A stretch of 64,000 nucleotides of DNA, from the NCBI GenBank assembly GCA_001730095.1, contig MDLF01000058.1:44061-108060 (forward strand), given 5' to 3'. The notes below the pieces were generated by a model, which saw only the letters and a program-made list of their open reading frames with translations, was not told the origin of the DNA and did not search any database. Shown here piece by piece: positions 35,157 to 42,911 of the stretch. Origin of the DNA: Rhodobacteraceae bacterium (ex Bugula neritina AB1) (lineage in GTDB: Bacteria; Pseudomonadota; Alphaproteobacteria; Rhodobacterales; Rhodobacteraceae). The position numbers and the translations under genes are program-made. How positions within the stretch are numbered: position 1 is the first letter of the stretch; every line of letters starts with the position of its first letter.

Positions 35157-37181
35157 TCAGAGGAGCGCGTTCCCACTACACAAAGAACGGGTGGAGCTTG
35201 GCCCCGCCGCCGCCACATTGCAGTCGTTTTTCTGATATGACGTGACGCCCAAAACGGGCCAATGCCACAGCCGCATCGGCCGCTCAAATGCCGACAGTCC
35301 GCCAAAGGAGCGCCGCGGTGGGGCTGCCTCGAGCTCCCCTGCCCGGTATGCTTGCGCGACCTGTTTACGGGTCAGAACCGGCCGTGCACGCGGACCATAG
35401 GCTGCTTCGACCGGTTCTGCTTCCAGCCGCGGCAGGATCGCCTTCAGGCTGCGGCGGTCCTGTGGGCGCAGCAGGCTGACCGCCTGCGGCCCGGGGTAGA
35501 AACTCTCCGAAGCGACATCATTGGAAATCAGCACCTCATGCTGCGCGGTCAACAGGTGGTAATAGCTGACCTGCTTGCGCCCCTTCGCAAAAGAGGCCAG
35601 GCCGGTTTCCTCCGCCAGATGCTTGGCGCGGACAAAAACCGTTTCCCGGCGCCCGCGATGCCGCATCAGAATGCAATGCTGCTGGGACAACAGCAGCGGC
35701 CGGCTATTGCCCAGCGACCCAGGCTTGATCCGCACCGGCACCAGATTTTGCGGCAGGTCCCCTGCGCCGCCGTCGAATGACGACGACGCCACCCAGCGCA
35801 CCTGCCGGATGCCTTTGTCTGCGGTCGTCACATAGTCGCCCGGCTCAATATCCTCGACCAGGCGGCTGCCGCCGGGAGCCGCGATCCGGGTGCCTTTGGC
35901 AAAGCAGACAAAGCCCATCGACAGCAATTCCGGAACCTCGTTCACCTGAGAGGCCAACACCCCGTCCAGCGTAACGCTTTCGCCGCCGGGAAACGTCAGA
36001 ATGGCATCGCCAGTGCCGTCGCCATTGGTGTCTGATACGGTGATGTCCCAAACATTGACCGCACCGCCCGGACCCGTCAGATCTGAGGCATCGAACTGAT
36101 CAACCGTCGTTCCATCGCCGCTGTCACTCAGATCAAACCCATAGATCGTGTCGCTGCCACCCGCGACATCCACAATCAGGTAATCGCGATCAGAATCGCT
36201 GCCCAGATCGATAAGATCATCACCTGTGCCGCCATCAATGGTGTCCGATCCGCTGTTGCCGGATATGCTGTCAGCACCCGATCCCCCGGTCAGCAGATCC
36301 GCATCTGCACCGCCGGTCAGGGTGTCATTACCGTCCCCCCCGTCCAGCGTCGCCCCTCCCGATGATGGCAGTGTCGCAAAGAACTGCGCTGGATCGGACA
36401 CCCCAGCGCCATCATTGTAAAAGCGGAACGTCTGGCTGTTCCCGTTTGCATAGGTCACGGTAAAGTCGGAGACGCCCGAGCTTGCATTGGTGTTCACGAT
36501 CGACGTGGGCGTTTCAGTCAGGAAGACCTGATCAATGCCTACATCGAATTTCAACGTCGTGAGATGCGCCCCGTCATTGGTGTTGGAAACGGTGATCGTA
36601 TCGGACACATCATCGCTTCCGGTCGTCCCCGGTGTCCCCCCAAGATCAATGGTGCCCGTGCCTGAAGTTCCCGGCGCCCATTCAAAGCTGTCCTGGCCGT
36701 ATCCCCCTGATCCCCAGCCCCCGTCGTTAACAACCGTTCCGCCAACCGGAGCGGCGGCAGCTGCCGTAACGCTCAGCTGGTCATCGCCAATGCCGCCGAA
36801 CAGCGTGTCGCCACTTGCTCCGTTTAGAGTATCTGCGCCGTCGCCGCCAAAGATCGCGTCATCCGCGCCGCTGCCATCCAGGCTGTCGTTGCCGGCCGTT
36901 CCAGCGATGACACTGCCCGGAATGGTTTCCACAGTGGCCGTCCCGCTGGTGATATCCCACAGGTCCGGCACGAAATAGACATTGCCGTCATCCGCCAGAT
37001 GGTAGACGCCGGTGTCTGATATATTGTTGTAGAACAGCCCGTCATCTTCCAGGATCCCGGACCAGTTCCAATCCCCTGTTCCAATTTCCCCCACCGAAGT
37101 GATGGAAACCTGAGAGGCCGTGATACTGTCGCCAACATCAAGGACACCATTCCCCAGCGTCACTAGATAGCCAATTGGCAT
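35157..37181 (-). CDS. RTX-repeat protein with Hint domain (secreted, Ca-binding)
   Basis: A 674-residue protein without a Sec signal. Asp/Gly nonapeptide repeats occur in two blocks (GTAGNDSLDGSGADDAIFGG near 95, and DGGDGNDTLTGGADADLLTG near 285), suggesting Ca-dependent folding and type I secretion. Residues about 435-570 form a Hint_2 (hedgehog/intein) domain starting VCFAKGTRIAAPGG, with the distal LLSQQHCILM motif. Such Hint proteins are common in roseobacters; self-cleavage is possible but not shown. The start at 37181 (MPIGYLVTLG) follows a GGAG site. No T1SS genes are in the window. Confidence 0.85.
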   Translation of the reverse strand: MPIGYLVTLGNGVLDVGDSITASQVSITSVGEIGTGDWNWSGILEDDGLFYNNISDTGVYHLADDGNVYFVPDLWDITSGTATVETIPGSVIAGTAGNDSLDGSGADDAIFGGDGADTLNGASGDTLFGGIGDDQLSVTAAAAAPVGGTVVNDGGWGSGGYGQDSFEWAPGTSGTGTIDLGGTPGTTGSDDVSDTITVSNTNDGAHLTTLKFDVGIDQVFLTETPTSIVNTNASSGVSDFTVTYANGNSQTFRFYNDGAGVSDPAQFFATLPSSGGATLDGGDGNDTLTGGADADLLTGGSGADSISGNSGSDTIDGGTGDDLIDLGSDSDRDYLIVDVAGGSDTIYGFDLSDSGDGTTVDQFDASDLTGPGGAVNVWDITVSDTNGDGTGDAILTFPGGESVTLDGVLASQVNEVPELLSMGFVCFAKGTRIAAPGGSRLVEDIEPGDYVTTADKGIRQVRWVASSSFDGGAGDLPQNLVPVRIKPGSLGNSRPLLLSQQHCILMRHRGRRETVFVRAKHLAEETGLASFAKGRKQVSYYHLLTAQHEVLISNDVASESFYPGPQAVSLLRPQDRRSLKAILPRLEAEPVEAAYGPRARPVLTRKQVAQAYRAGELEAAPPRRSFGGLSAFERPMRLWHWPVLGVTSYQKNDCNVAAAGPSSTRSLCSGNALL

Positions 37182-37325
37182 GCCGCGTCTCCGTAGTTCT
37201 TGAACCACGCATTTCGCCAACAATCACTTTATGGGGATTTAACAGGACCAAAAGCTTCCGTAAGGTCACCCATGAAGTCTTGCTGCAAAAGCTGCTCCCC
37301 TGCGGACAGCCGCAGGGGAAACTGC

Positions 37326-38798
37326 CTATAGGAAACGGATCACACCCTGCCCCGCCAGCCAGGGCGCCCAGCGGGAATGCCAGGCGTGGATCAAAGAGGA
37401 TATGCCGTCCCGCGACGTGTATGTCGGATAGGCCAGCATGTTGCGGATGGATGGCAGCTCCATCAGAACGTCTGCATAACGGCTTGGCGCGACCTCTGAA
37501 CAATGCGTCAGAACCAGCCACGGCAGATCATGCAGCGGTGAAATCACAGCTTGTGTTTCCGGACACAACAAAGTCCGGTTGACCGGCAGGATTTCCTCCT
37601 GACGTGCGATCTGCCCGCGCACCTCCCCGGACAATGCAAAGGCACGGGGATCCGCCACTTCGGGTAATTGGAACCCTTTGTTTGCAAAAGCAATAAACCC
37701 GCTGTTATGCAGCATTTTGGCCAGCGCATTCTGCGTGTAAGGGTCCGTCGCCTGACGGCCAACATCACACAGCGCCACGGCCGGATGCGGCGCAGAAGCT
37801 TTGCCCATAGCGTCAAACACCGACAGGAAGCCATCCTTGACCGCAACATTTGCGACGCTTGGCAGCAATGTCATGAAACCGGCTGGCATCTCCAGCGCCG
37901 CCCGCGGTTCGCTGCCTCCGTCCTGCGGCCGGGAAAACAGGGAAACTGCAAAAGTTGTCTTTTCGCGCAGCGCGTTCACATCCTCCCAATACAGGGGATC
38001 GGCGACCGGCAGGGCGCGTTCGGCCACCGGCATCAATGCCGCATCCGACAAATGCGGCCCGCGGAACATCAGCCCGTCTTCCGCCATCTCCGCAGCCACC
38101 TGCAGATGCGTGAAACAAGTCCAGTCCTGACACAGGTATTCATGGCGCAGATAGGCCAGCCTGTCGCTTTCGCCGGCCCCAAAGAACTCCGACGCCGCGC
38201 CGCCATGGGCGCTTTGCATCAGATCGATCCCCTGCGACAGCGCCGTGTCCTCGGGAACGCCGCGGGCAATGGCCTCCACCATTAGGCTGCGCACCTGCGG
38301 CGCACTCAGCCGCTCCGAGGAGCCAAGATTGTAACTTGCAGCAAACAACCCGTTCTCTTTCAGGCTGTCCGCAACAACACGCCGCAGCGAACGCCGCACT
38401 TCGGGTGCAACCCAGCTGAGAATGCCATGTGCCGCAGCGAAATCCAGCGGAGGCAGCATACCCGGAACAATGTCCTCAAAGGCCGCGTTGATAAAGGTAA
38501 CGTTGTTTACACCCAGATGGCGGGCAAACGCCTGGGCAGCATCCGTGTGCTCAGGCATAAAATCAATTCCATAGAAGTGCCCATGCGGCATCGCCTGGGC
38601 CAGAAAGATAACCGTCAGCCCGTAACCGCAGCCGAAATCGGCATAGGTGAACGGTTCCATCGGATCCGGAGAGGCACAGCCTCCCGCCCGTGCCGCAGCA
38701 GCGATCCGGCGGGGATCGAACTTGATATGGACGCTCTTGGTATAGGCTGAATTCGTGTAATAGCCGCGGTCTTTGATAACCGCCTCGGGAAATGCCAT
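37326..38798 (-). CDS. class I methyltransferase with methyltransferase regulatory domain
   Basis: A 490-residue protein with an N-terminal SAM fold (YADFGCGYGLTVIFLAQA, GIDFMPEH) and a following regulatory-type domain (EYLCQDWTCFTHLQVAAEMAEDGL region) seen in PF10119-type proteins. The ATG at 38798 has GGAG 9 bp upstream; a start at 38831 is possible. It is upstream of, and codirectional with, the Hint protein gene (144 bp gap), so it might modify that or another secreted protein. The acceptor is unknown. Confidence 0.8.
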   Translation of the reverse strand: MAFPEAVIKDRGYYTNSAYTKSVHIKFDPRRIAAAARAGGCASPDPMEPFTYADFGCGYGLTVIFLAQAMPHGHFYGIDFMPEHTDAAQAFARHLGVNNVTFINAAFEDIVPGMLPPLDFAAAHGILSWVAPEVRRSLRRVVADSLKENGLFAASYNLGSSERLSAPQVRSLMVEAIARGVPEDTALSQGIDLMQSAHGGAASEFFGAGESDRLAYLRHEYLCQDWTCFTHLQVAAEMAEDGLMFRGPHLSDAALMPVAERALPVADPLYWEDVNALREKTTFAVSLFSRPQDGGSEPRAALEMPAGFMTLLPSVANVAVKDGFLSVFDAMGKASAPHPAVALCDVGRQATDPYTQNALAKMLHNSGFIAFANKGFQLPEVADPRAFALSGEVRGQIARQEEILPVNRTLLCPETQAVISPLHDLPWLVLTHCSEVAPSRYADVLMELPSIRNMLAYPTYTSRDGISSLIHAWHSRWAPWLAGQGVIRFL

Positions 38799-39173
38799 TT
38801 TCTTTACTCCAACGTGGTCCTGCCGCCGCAAGCCAGCACGTCCGATAAAGCCTGAAAGCTTGGCAGCGCTTTCCTGCTGCTCACTGTTCGATAGCAGCAG
38901 CTTATGGGCAATTCGCCTTTGTCTATACTCAGGCCAAGATGTGATGTGAGGAGCGCCGCAGCCCCCTCCCCGTCAGCAACCGCGCCGCCGCCGGGATTCT
39001 ACCCTTTCTTGCTAAAAGGCTCCGGCCTTCGTCTTCAAATATAGTAAAATTTGATGAGCCTATCTGCCTGGCATGCGGAATCATGGCAATTGTAAGGCGG
39101 CCGCCTTTGCAGGCACGCATTCTGCCATCGCTTCCCCGCCTGCTTAAAACCAAATCCGGTTAGGAGAATCTAT
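38799..39173. other. 375-bp divergent intergenic region
   Basis: The divergent region between the methyltransferase and the Gly-rich gene. It should hold both promoters. The stretch AAATATAGTAAAATTTG at 39039-39055 is A/T-rich and might contain one. No gene or RNA is recognised. Confidence 0.45.
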
Positions 39174-39569
39174 ATGATTATGCAAATGCTGATGGGCCTG
39201 ATTCAGAACATGATGCAGCAGGGCCAGATGAACAATCTGCAAGGCCAGCAGGACGGCGCCAAGGACGATCTGAAAACGCAAGGCGACGACTTCAAAGAGC
39301 AGATGGGCAAGCTCGAGAAGAAGGACGAAGAGCAGACCAAGCTTCTTGAACAGCTTCTGGCCCAAAGCGGCGCGCAGGGCGGCAACCACCAGTGCGGCGG
39401 TGCTCAGGCCGGCCAAGGCGGCGGCATGGGCGGCCAGGGCGGTCAAGGCTGCGGCGGAGGTTCCCACGCCGGTGGCGGTATGGGCGGTGCTCAGGCCGGT
39501 GGAATGAGCCCAGCCATGGGCGGCGGCCAGAACCAGAGCCCGAGCTTCGACAACATGCAGTTCAACTGA
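39174..39569 (+). CDS. small Met/Gln-rich, coiled-coil, Gly-rich protein of unknown function
   Basis: 131 residues. The first 30 are rich in Met and Gln (MIMQMLMGLIQNMMQQGQMN). Residues about 30-65 are a charged, probably coiled-coil segment (DDFKEQMGKLEKKDEEQTKLLEQLL). The rest is Gly-rich with Gln, Ala, Ser and two Cys and two His. A TTAGGAG ribosome site lies before the ATG and a strong terminator follows, which supports a real, single-gene unit. I do not recognise a family. It could be a secreted or self-assembling polypeptide. Confidence 0.7.
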   Translation: MIMQMLMGLIQNMMQQGQMNNLQGQQDGAKDDLKTQGDDFKEQMGKLEKKDEEQTKLLEQLLAQSGAQGGNHQCGGAQAGQGGGMGGQGGQGCGGGSHAGGGMGGAQAGGMSPAMGGGQNQSPSFDNMQFN

Positions 39570-39665
39570 TCTTGGCATGGCGGCCAGCTGTTGTCGTCTG
39601 ACAGCAGCCCCCTCCCCTCGGATAACGACGCCTGCCTGGCACCAGGTTTCCAGTAGAGAGTTCAC

Positions 39666-39695
39666 CCGGCCCCTTTTCCGAAGGGCCGGTTTTTT
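39666..39695 (+). terminator. rho-independent terminator after the Gly-rich gene
   Basis: CCGGCCC and GGGCCGG form a 7-bp GC stem around a 10-nt loop, followed directly by six T. About 100 bp after the stop codon. Confidence 0.85.
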
Positions 39696-39992
39696 CTGTT
39701 CAGCAACCATGTGAACCGATCCGCCCGACCGAAACTGCTGATCCTATCGCACCCCCGGCCACTTGCGCCACTGTTGTGCTGCTCTCTTTGCCCGTTGAAA
39801 TCTCGGGATGATCTGGACCGCTATTCTGCCGCCCTACCCTAACGAAACACCCCGTCCACAGACATCCTGCACAACCAGCGTCTGATTGTATGAGGCAAAA
39901 CGGGCAGGCGACGATGGAGCGGATACCACTGCCGAAGCCGCGTCTAGATATGAGGAAGGTCAGGAAACGATCCCGGGGATCGTTTTTCCGAC
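39696..39992. other. about 300 bp without recognisable gene
   Basis: Between the terminator and the transposase tail. It contains a short hairpin (GATCCCGGGGATC at 39969-39981). No coding motif seen. Confidence 0.4.
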
Positions 39993-40136
39993 GATTGGAT
40001 GAGCTGCATCAAACTCCTCGGCCAATCCCTGATGGCGAGAGACTTTGAGCGGCACGTCGCGGAAGTCCAGGTCTGCGTCGCGGCTCTCAACCGCGACACG
40101 ACTCTGGGCAGACCTGTCACAGAACCCGTGGGATAA
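39993..40136 (+). pseudogene. IS5-family transposase C-terminal remnant
   Basis: Forty-seven codons ending in a stop: SLMARDFERHVAEVQVCVAAL and TLGRPVTEPVG. These match the C-terminus of IS5-family DDE transposases (MARDFDRQVAE.Q.R.AVLN...TALG.PVTE.V). Nothing upstream continues the catalytic domain, so the element is truncated. It marks the right edge of the mosaic region. Confidence 0.7.
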
Positions 40137-40281
40137 CTCCGCTTGGGGAAAGGGGAAGTGCGCTCACAAACCGATTTGTGAAACAAAGTCCAATGGGGAG
40201 CAGGTCAGTTCCATTGAGCACAAGGATAGCTGTGAAGTTTGACCGGATTGAAGGAGCTTGTGGTTTCACAGAGCATAAGGC

Positions 40282-40659
40282 TTATGCGCCGCCGCGAAAC
40301 AATGAGTATCCCCAAGGGGTGAATTTGATTGGAAGATGAAAGTGTTCCTCGATCCGGTCTACACCAAAGTGGAACTCTGCCGTTTCCAGGAAGCCGGGAC
40401 TGGATATGTTCACGTCGGCAGCTCGAAAGTATGATCCGACATCAAAGCGAAGGATGTACAAACCACGTTCGGCCCCTATGCCTTTTGCGATCGGGTGTAC
40501 AAGCAGTCCGCTTTCGTTGCATTCGCCCTTGGCGACTTCGATCTCAGAGCAGCCGTCCACCCGCAGCAATTGAACCCGAAGCCCCTCTGCCGGAATGCCT
40601 CTGGAAATGTCGACGGCATGAATCGAGATGCCCCCGGGCGTATGATCCGCATCTGTCAT
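40282..40659 (-). CDS. uraH: 5-hydroxyisourate hydrolase (transthyretin-like)
   Basis: A 125-residue transthyretin-fold protein. SIHAVDISRGIPAEGLRVQL holds the first catalytic His, ILRFDVGSYF and HFHLPIKFTPWGYS match the family core. The C-terminus is LFRGGA rather than the usual Y-R-G-S. It hydrolyses 5-hydroxyisourate to OHCU in urate breakdown. The ATG at 40659, with GGGGGC upstream, is preferred over the one at 40671. It is divergent from a LysR gene, and the next step (OHCU decarboxylase) is encoded 1.2 kb away. Confidence 0.85.
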   Translation of the reverse strand: MTDADHTPGGISIHAVDISRGIPAEGLRVQLLRVDGCSEIEVAKGECNESGLLVHPIAKGIGAERGLYILRFDVGSYFRAADVNISSPGFLETAEFHFGVDRIEEHFHLPIKFTPWGYSLFRGGA

Positions 40660-40739
40660 GTGAGCCCCCATTGGAAATGGTCATGGCTCTGATGGTGGCA
40701 TATGCCTGCATTTCAATCCATGCTGAACTCCGCAGGGTT

Positions 40740-40761
40740 GGCATTCTATTAATTAGCATCC
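40740..40761. promoter_or_regulatory. candidate LysR-type box, copy 1
   Basis: The element has a CATTCTATTAATTAGCAT core in the divergent uraH-lysR region. It matches the element at 41777-41798 at about 16 of 22 positions. Confidence 0.45.
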
Positions 40762-40832
40762 ATTGTCCAGGCTCCAACCCGTTTCGGGCAGCCAATCAAG
40801 CTCGCGGGTTCGCATCAAGAAGGATGGTTGTC

Positions 40833-41768
40833 ATGGCGCTGCATCTTGTTCCCAGGTCAATTCTCTATTTTGAACATGTTGCACAGCTGGGCTCAATCCA
40901 GGCGGCGTCCCGAAAAATCGGGATATCCGCGTCGGCGATCCATCGGCAGATTGTGGCAATCGAAGAAGCCGTCGGCGAACCGCTGTTTGAACGCGAAGCC
41001 AATGGGATGACGCTCACGCCGACAGGATATCTGATGCTGGAGCTGGCTCGGGATTGGCGCATTGACAGCGCCCGGCTCTGGTCGACGATCCAGGAAGCTC
41101 GCGGTGTCGAGCAAGGAACCATCCGAATTGCCGCCATGGACGGGATGGTGAACGGTCTTGTACCAGAGCTCGTTCACGCGCTTGCAGGGAGGTTCCCCAA
41201 GATCCAGCCCGAAATCGAGATCACAAGCCCGGATGCGGCCGTCAAGGGGCTCATCAATGGTGAGTTTGATCTGGCGGTCGTTGTGAATGTTGCCGAACAG
41301 GAAAAACTCAAAGTCCATTGGTCGCAGGATTTTCCTTTGGGCTGCATTTGTACAAAGGACCACCCTTTGGCGCAAAGGAGCGGCCCGAAACTGGCAGAAA
41401 TCATTTTGCACCCAATCGTTTTCCAAAGTTCAGCGCTTGCGATCAGAAAGCTCTTGGAATTGCGGCACTCTTGGATATTCGAACGGCCAAGCGCATCGGT
41501 CGTCGTGAATTCCATTCAGTTAATGAAGCAACTTGTCGTGTCGGGCAGCCATGTCGCGATCACATCGGAACTGGATGCCGCACCGGAGATCGAGACGGGA
41601 GCCTTGATGTTCTTGCCAATCAAAAACCAGGATCTTTTCGAACAAAAGTTTTCGGTGGTCTCCAATGCGATGATACCTGAAAACGCTGCGACGACAGAAG
41701 TGCTGAGCCTGACAACAGACATCATGATCCGCCGCTATGGCTCGCCGGGGTCAGGGACGGCGGAATAG
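40833..41768 (+). CDS. LysR-family transcriptional regulator
   Basis: A 311-residue LTTR. N-terminal winged HTH with LGSIQAASRKIGISASAIHRQI and a substrate-binding domain from about residue 90 (EQGTIRIAAMDGMVNGL). The ATG at 40833 has AAGAAGG at the better spacing; the ATG at 40824 is an alternative and the longer upstream frame is rejected. It is placed between uraH and uraD-tctBAC with matching boxes on both sides, so it probably controls both units in response to a purine-degradation intermediate. Confidence 0.88.
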   Translation: MALHLVPRSILYFEHVAQLGSIQAASRKIGISASAIHRQIVAIEEAVGEPLFEREANGMTLTPTGYLMLELARDWRIDSARLWSTIQEARGVEQGTIRIAAMDGMVNGLVPELVHALAGRFPKIQPEIEITSPDAAVKGLINGEFDLAVVVNVAEQEKLKVHWSQDFPLGCICTKDHPLAQRSGPKLAEIILHPIVFQSSALAIRKLLELRHSWIFERPSASVVVNSIQLMKQLVVSGSHVAITSELDAAPEIETGALMFLPIKNQDLFEQKFSVVSNAMIPENAATTEVLSLTTDIMIRRYGSPGSGTAE

Positions 41769-41776
41769 CCCCGGCA

Positions 41777-41798
41777 TCCATTCTAATAATTGGAATGC
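41777..41798. promoter_or_regulatory. candidate LysR-type box, copy 2
   Basis: CATTC and GAATG are inverted around TAATAATTG in the uraD promoter region. A further imperfect A/T-rich inverted repeat lies at 41809-41831 (TTTATT...AATAAA). Confidence 0.5.
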
Positions 41799-41872
41799 TA
41801 GGTTCTGTTTTATTCCATAGATTGAAATAAACTTACCTCGTAACCTCGAATCAAACATCATGGATTCTGGGC

Positions 41873-42409
41873 ATGGCTTCACTTCACGACCTGAACACAG
41901 GCGACGTAAATTCGGTTGTCCGGCTGTTAGAGCCACTGATCGAACGAGCACCTTACATTGCTGCAAAAGTTGCAGACAAGCGACCATTCCTATCTTGCGA
42001 GGACCTCATAGAGGCGATTGGTCACGAACTGCACCATCTTGATTTGGAACAAAAAATCGCGCTGTTCCAGGCCCATCCGGAACTGGCCCCCGACAATCCT
42101 CTGACCATGACAAAAGCGTCGCAGGGAGAGCAAGGGCGGCTGGGGCTGACAGACGAGACATCAAGTTTCAAACAGCAGCTGGACACTTTGAACGCTCAAT
42201 ACACCAAGACGCATGGCTTTCCCTTTATCACCGCACTTGTCCGTCATCAGAATATGGAAAGCGTGTTGCAGGAATTCAAAGCCCGCCTTCAGGAAACCAC
42301 TGAGGCAGAAACACGACGAGCGCTCATAGAGATTGCCACGGTCAGTTCTGAGCGCGTGAGGCGCACTTTCGACGCTTCAATTCCCTCCAAATCGCCAAAG
42401 GTTGAATGA
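41873..42409 (+). CDS. uraD: OHCU decarboxylase
   Basis: A 178-residue all-helical decarboxylase producing S-allantoin from OHCU, the step after 5-hydroxyisourate hydrolase. Family motifs: FQAHPELA (catalytic His), TKASQGEQGRLGL, and HGFPFI. It overlaps tctB by 4 bp (ATGA), so its product is made together with the transporter. Uricase is not in this window. Confidence 0.92.
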   Translation: MASLHDLNTGDVNSVVRLLEPLIERAPYIAAKVADKRPFLSCEDLIEAIGHELHHLDLEQKIALFQAHPELAPDNPLTMTKASQGEQGRLGLTDETSSFKQQLDTLNAQYTKTHGFPFITALVRHQNMESVLQEFKARLQETTEAETRRALIEIATVSSERVRRTFDASIPSKSPKVE

Positions 42410-42909
42410 CCATGTCGACCGAGCCATCAAATCTTCAAGGTCAACCTGCTCCCCCCAAAGGATCCAGCCGAGCGCAGAGTTGGGGAGGAGAGATCGGGGC
42501 TGTCGCGTTGTTTGCCTTGAGCCTGATTTTCATCTTCGGAGGGCTGAAGCTTGGGTTGGGCTCCTTTTTCCGGCTCGGCACCGGTGCATTCCCGTTTATC
42601 AGCGGGTCAATTCTGGCAGTGCTGGCAATCTTTGTCGGCCTCCATGAATGGCGCAGCAAAGGGCTGAGCCACCCGCCGGATTGGATCAGTTTCCTGGCCA
42701 TTGTTGCTGCGATTGCCATCTTCGCAAGCACAGCCGACCGTCTTGGCCTTGTTCCTGCAGTCTTCATGTCTGTCATCATCGCGAGCTTCCCGGATCGCAG
42801 TCTTTCGCTCATGGGCAAGGCGATTTTGGGCGCTATCGTGTCTGCCGCTTGTTGGGTCTTGTTTATCCGACTGCTCAATCTGCCGTTCAAAGCATTCGTG
42901 GGGATGTAG
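42406..42909 (+). CDS. tctB: tripartite tricarboxylate transporter, small membrane subunit (TctB-like)
   Basis: 167 residues with four predicted membrane helices (IGAVALFALSLIFIFGGLKLG, FISGSILAVLAIFVGL, FLAIVAAIAIFAS, ILGAIVSAACWVLFI). Its start overlaps the uraD stop by 4 bp (ATGA). It forms the membrane complex with TctA. Confidence 0.88.
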   Translation: MTMSTEPSNLQGQPAPPKGSSRAQSWGGEIGAVALFALSLIFIFGGLKLGLGSFFRLGTGAFPFISGSILAVLAIFVGLHEWRSKGLSHPPDWISFLAIVAAIAIFASTADRLGLVPAVFMSVIIASFPDRSLSLMGKAILGAIVSAACWVLFIRLLNLPFKAFVGM

Positions 42910-42911
42910 GT

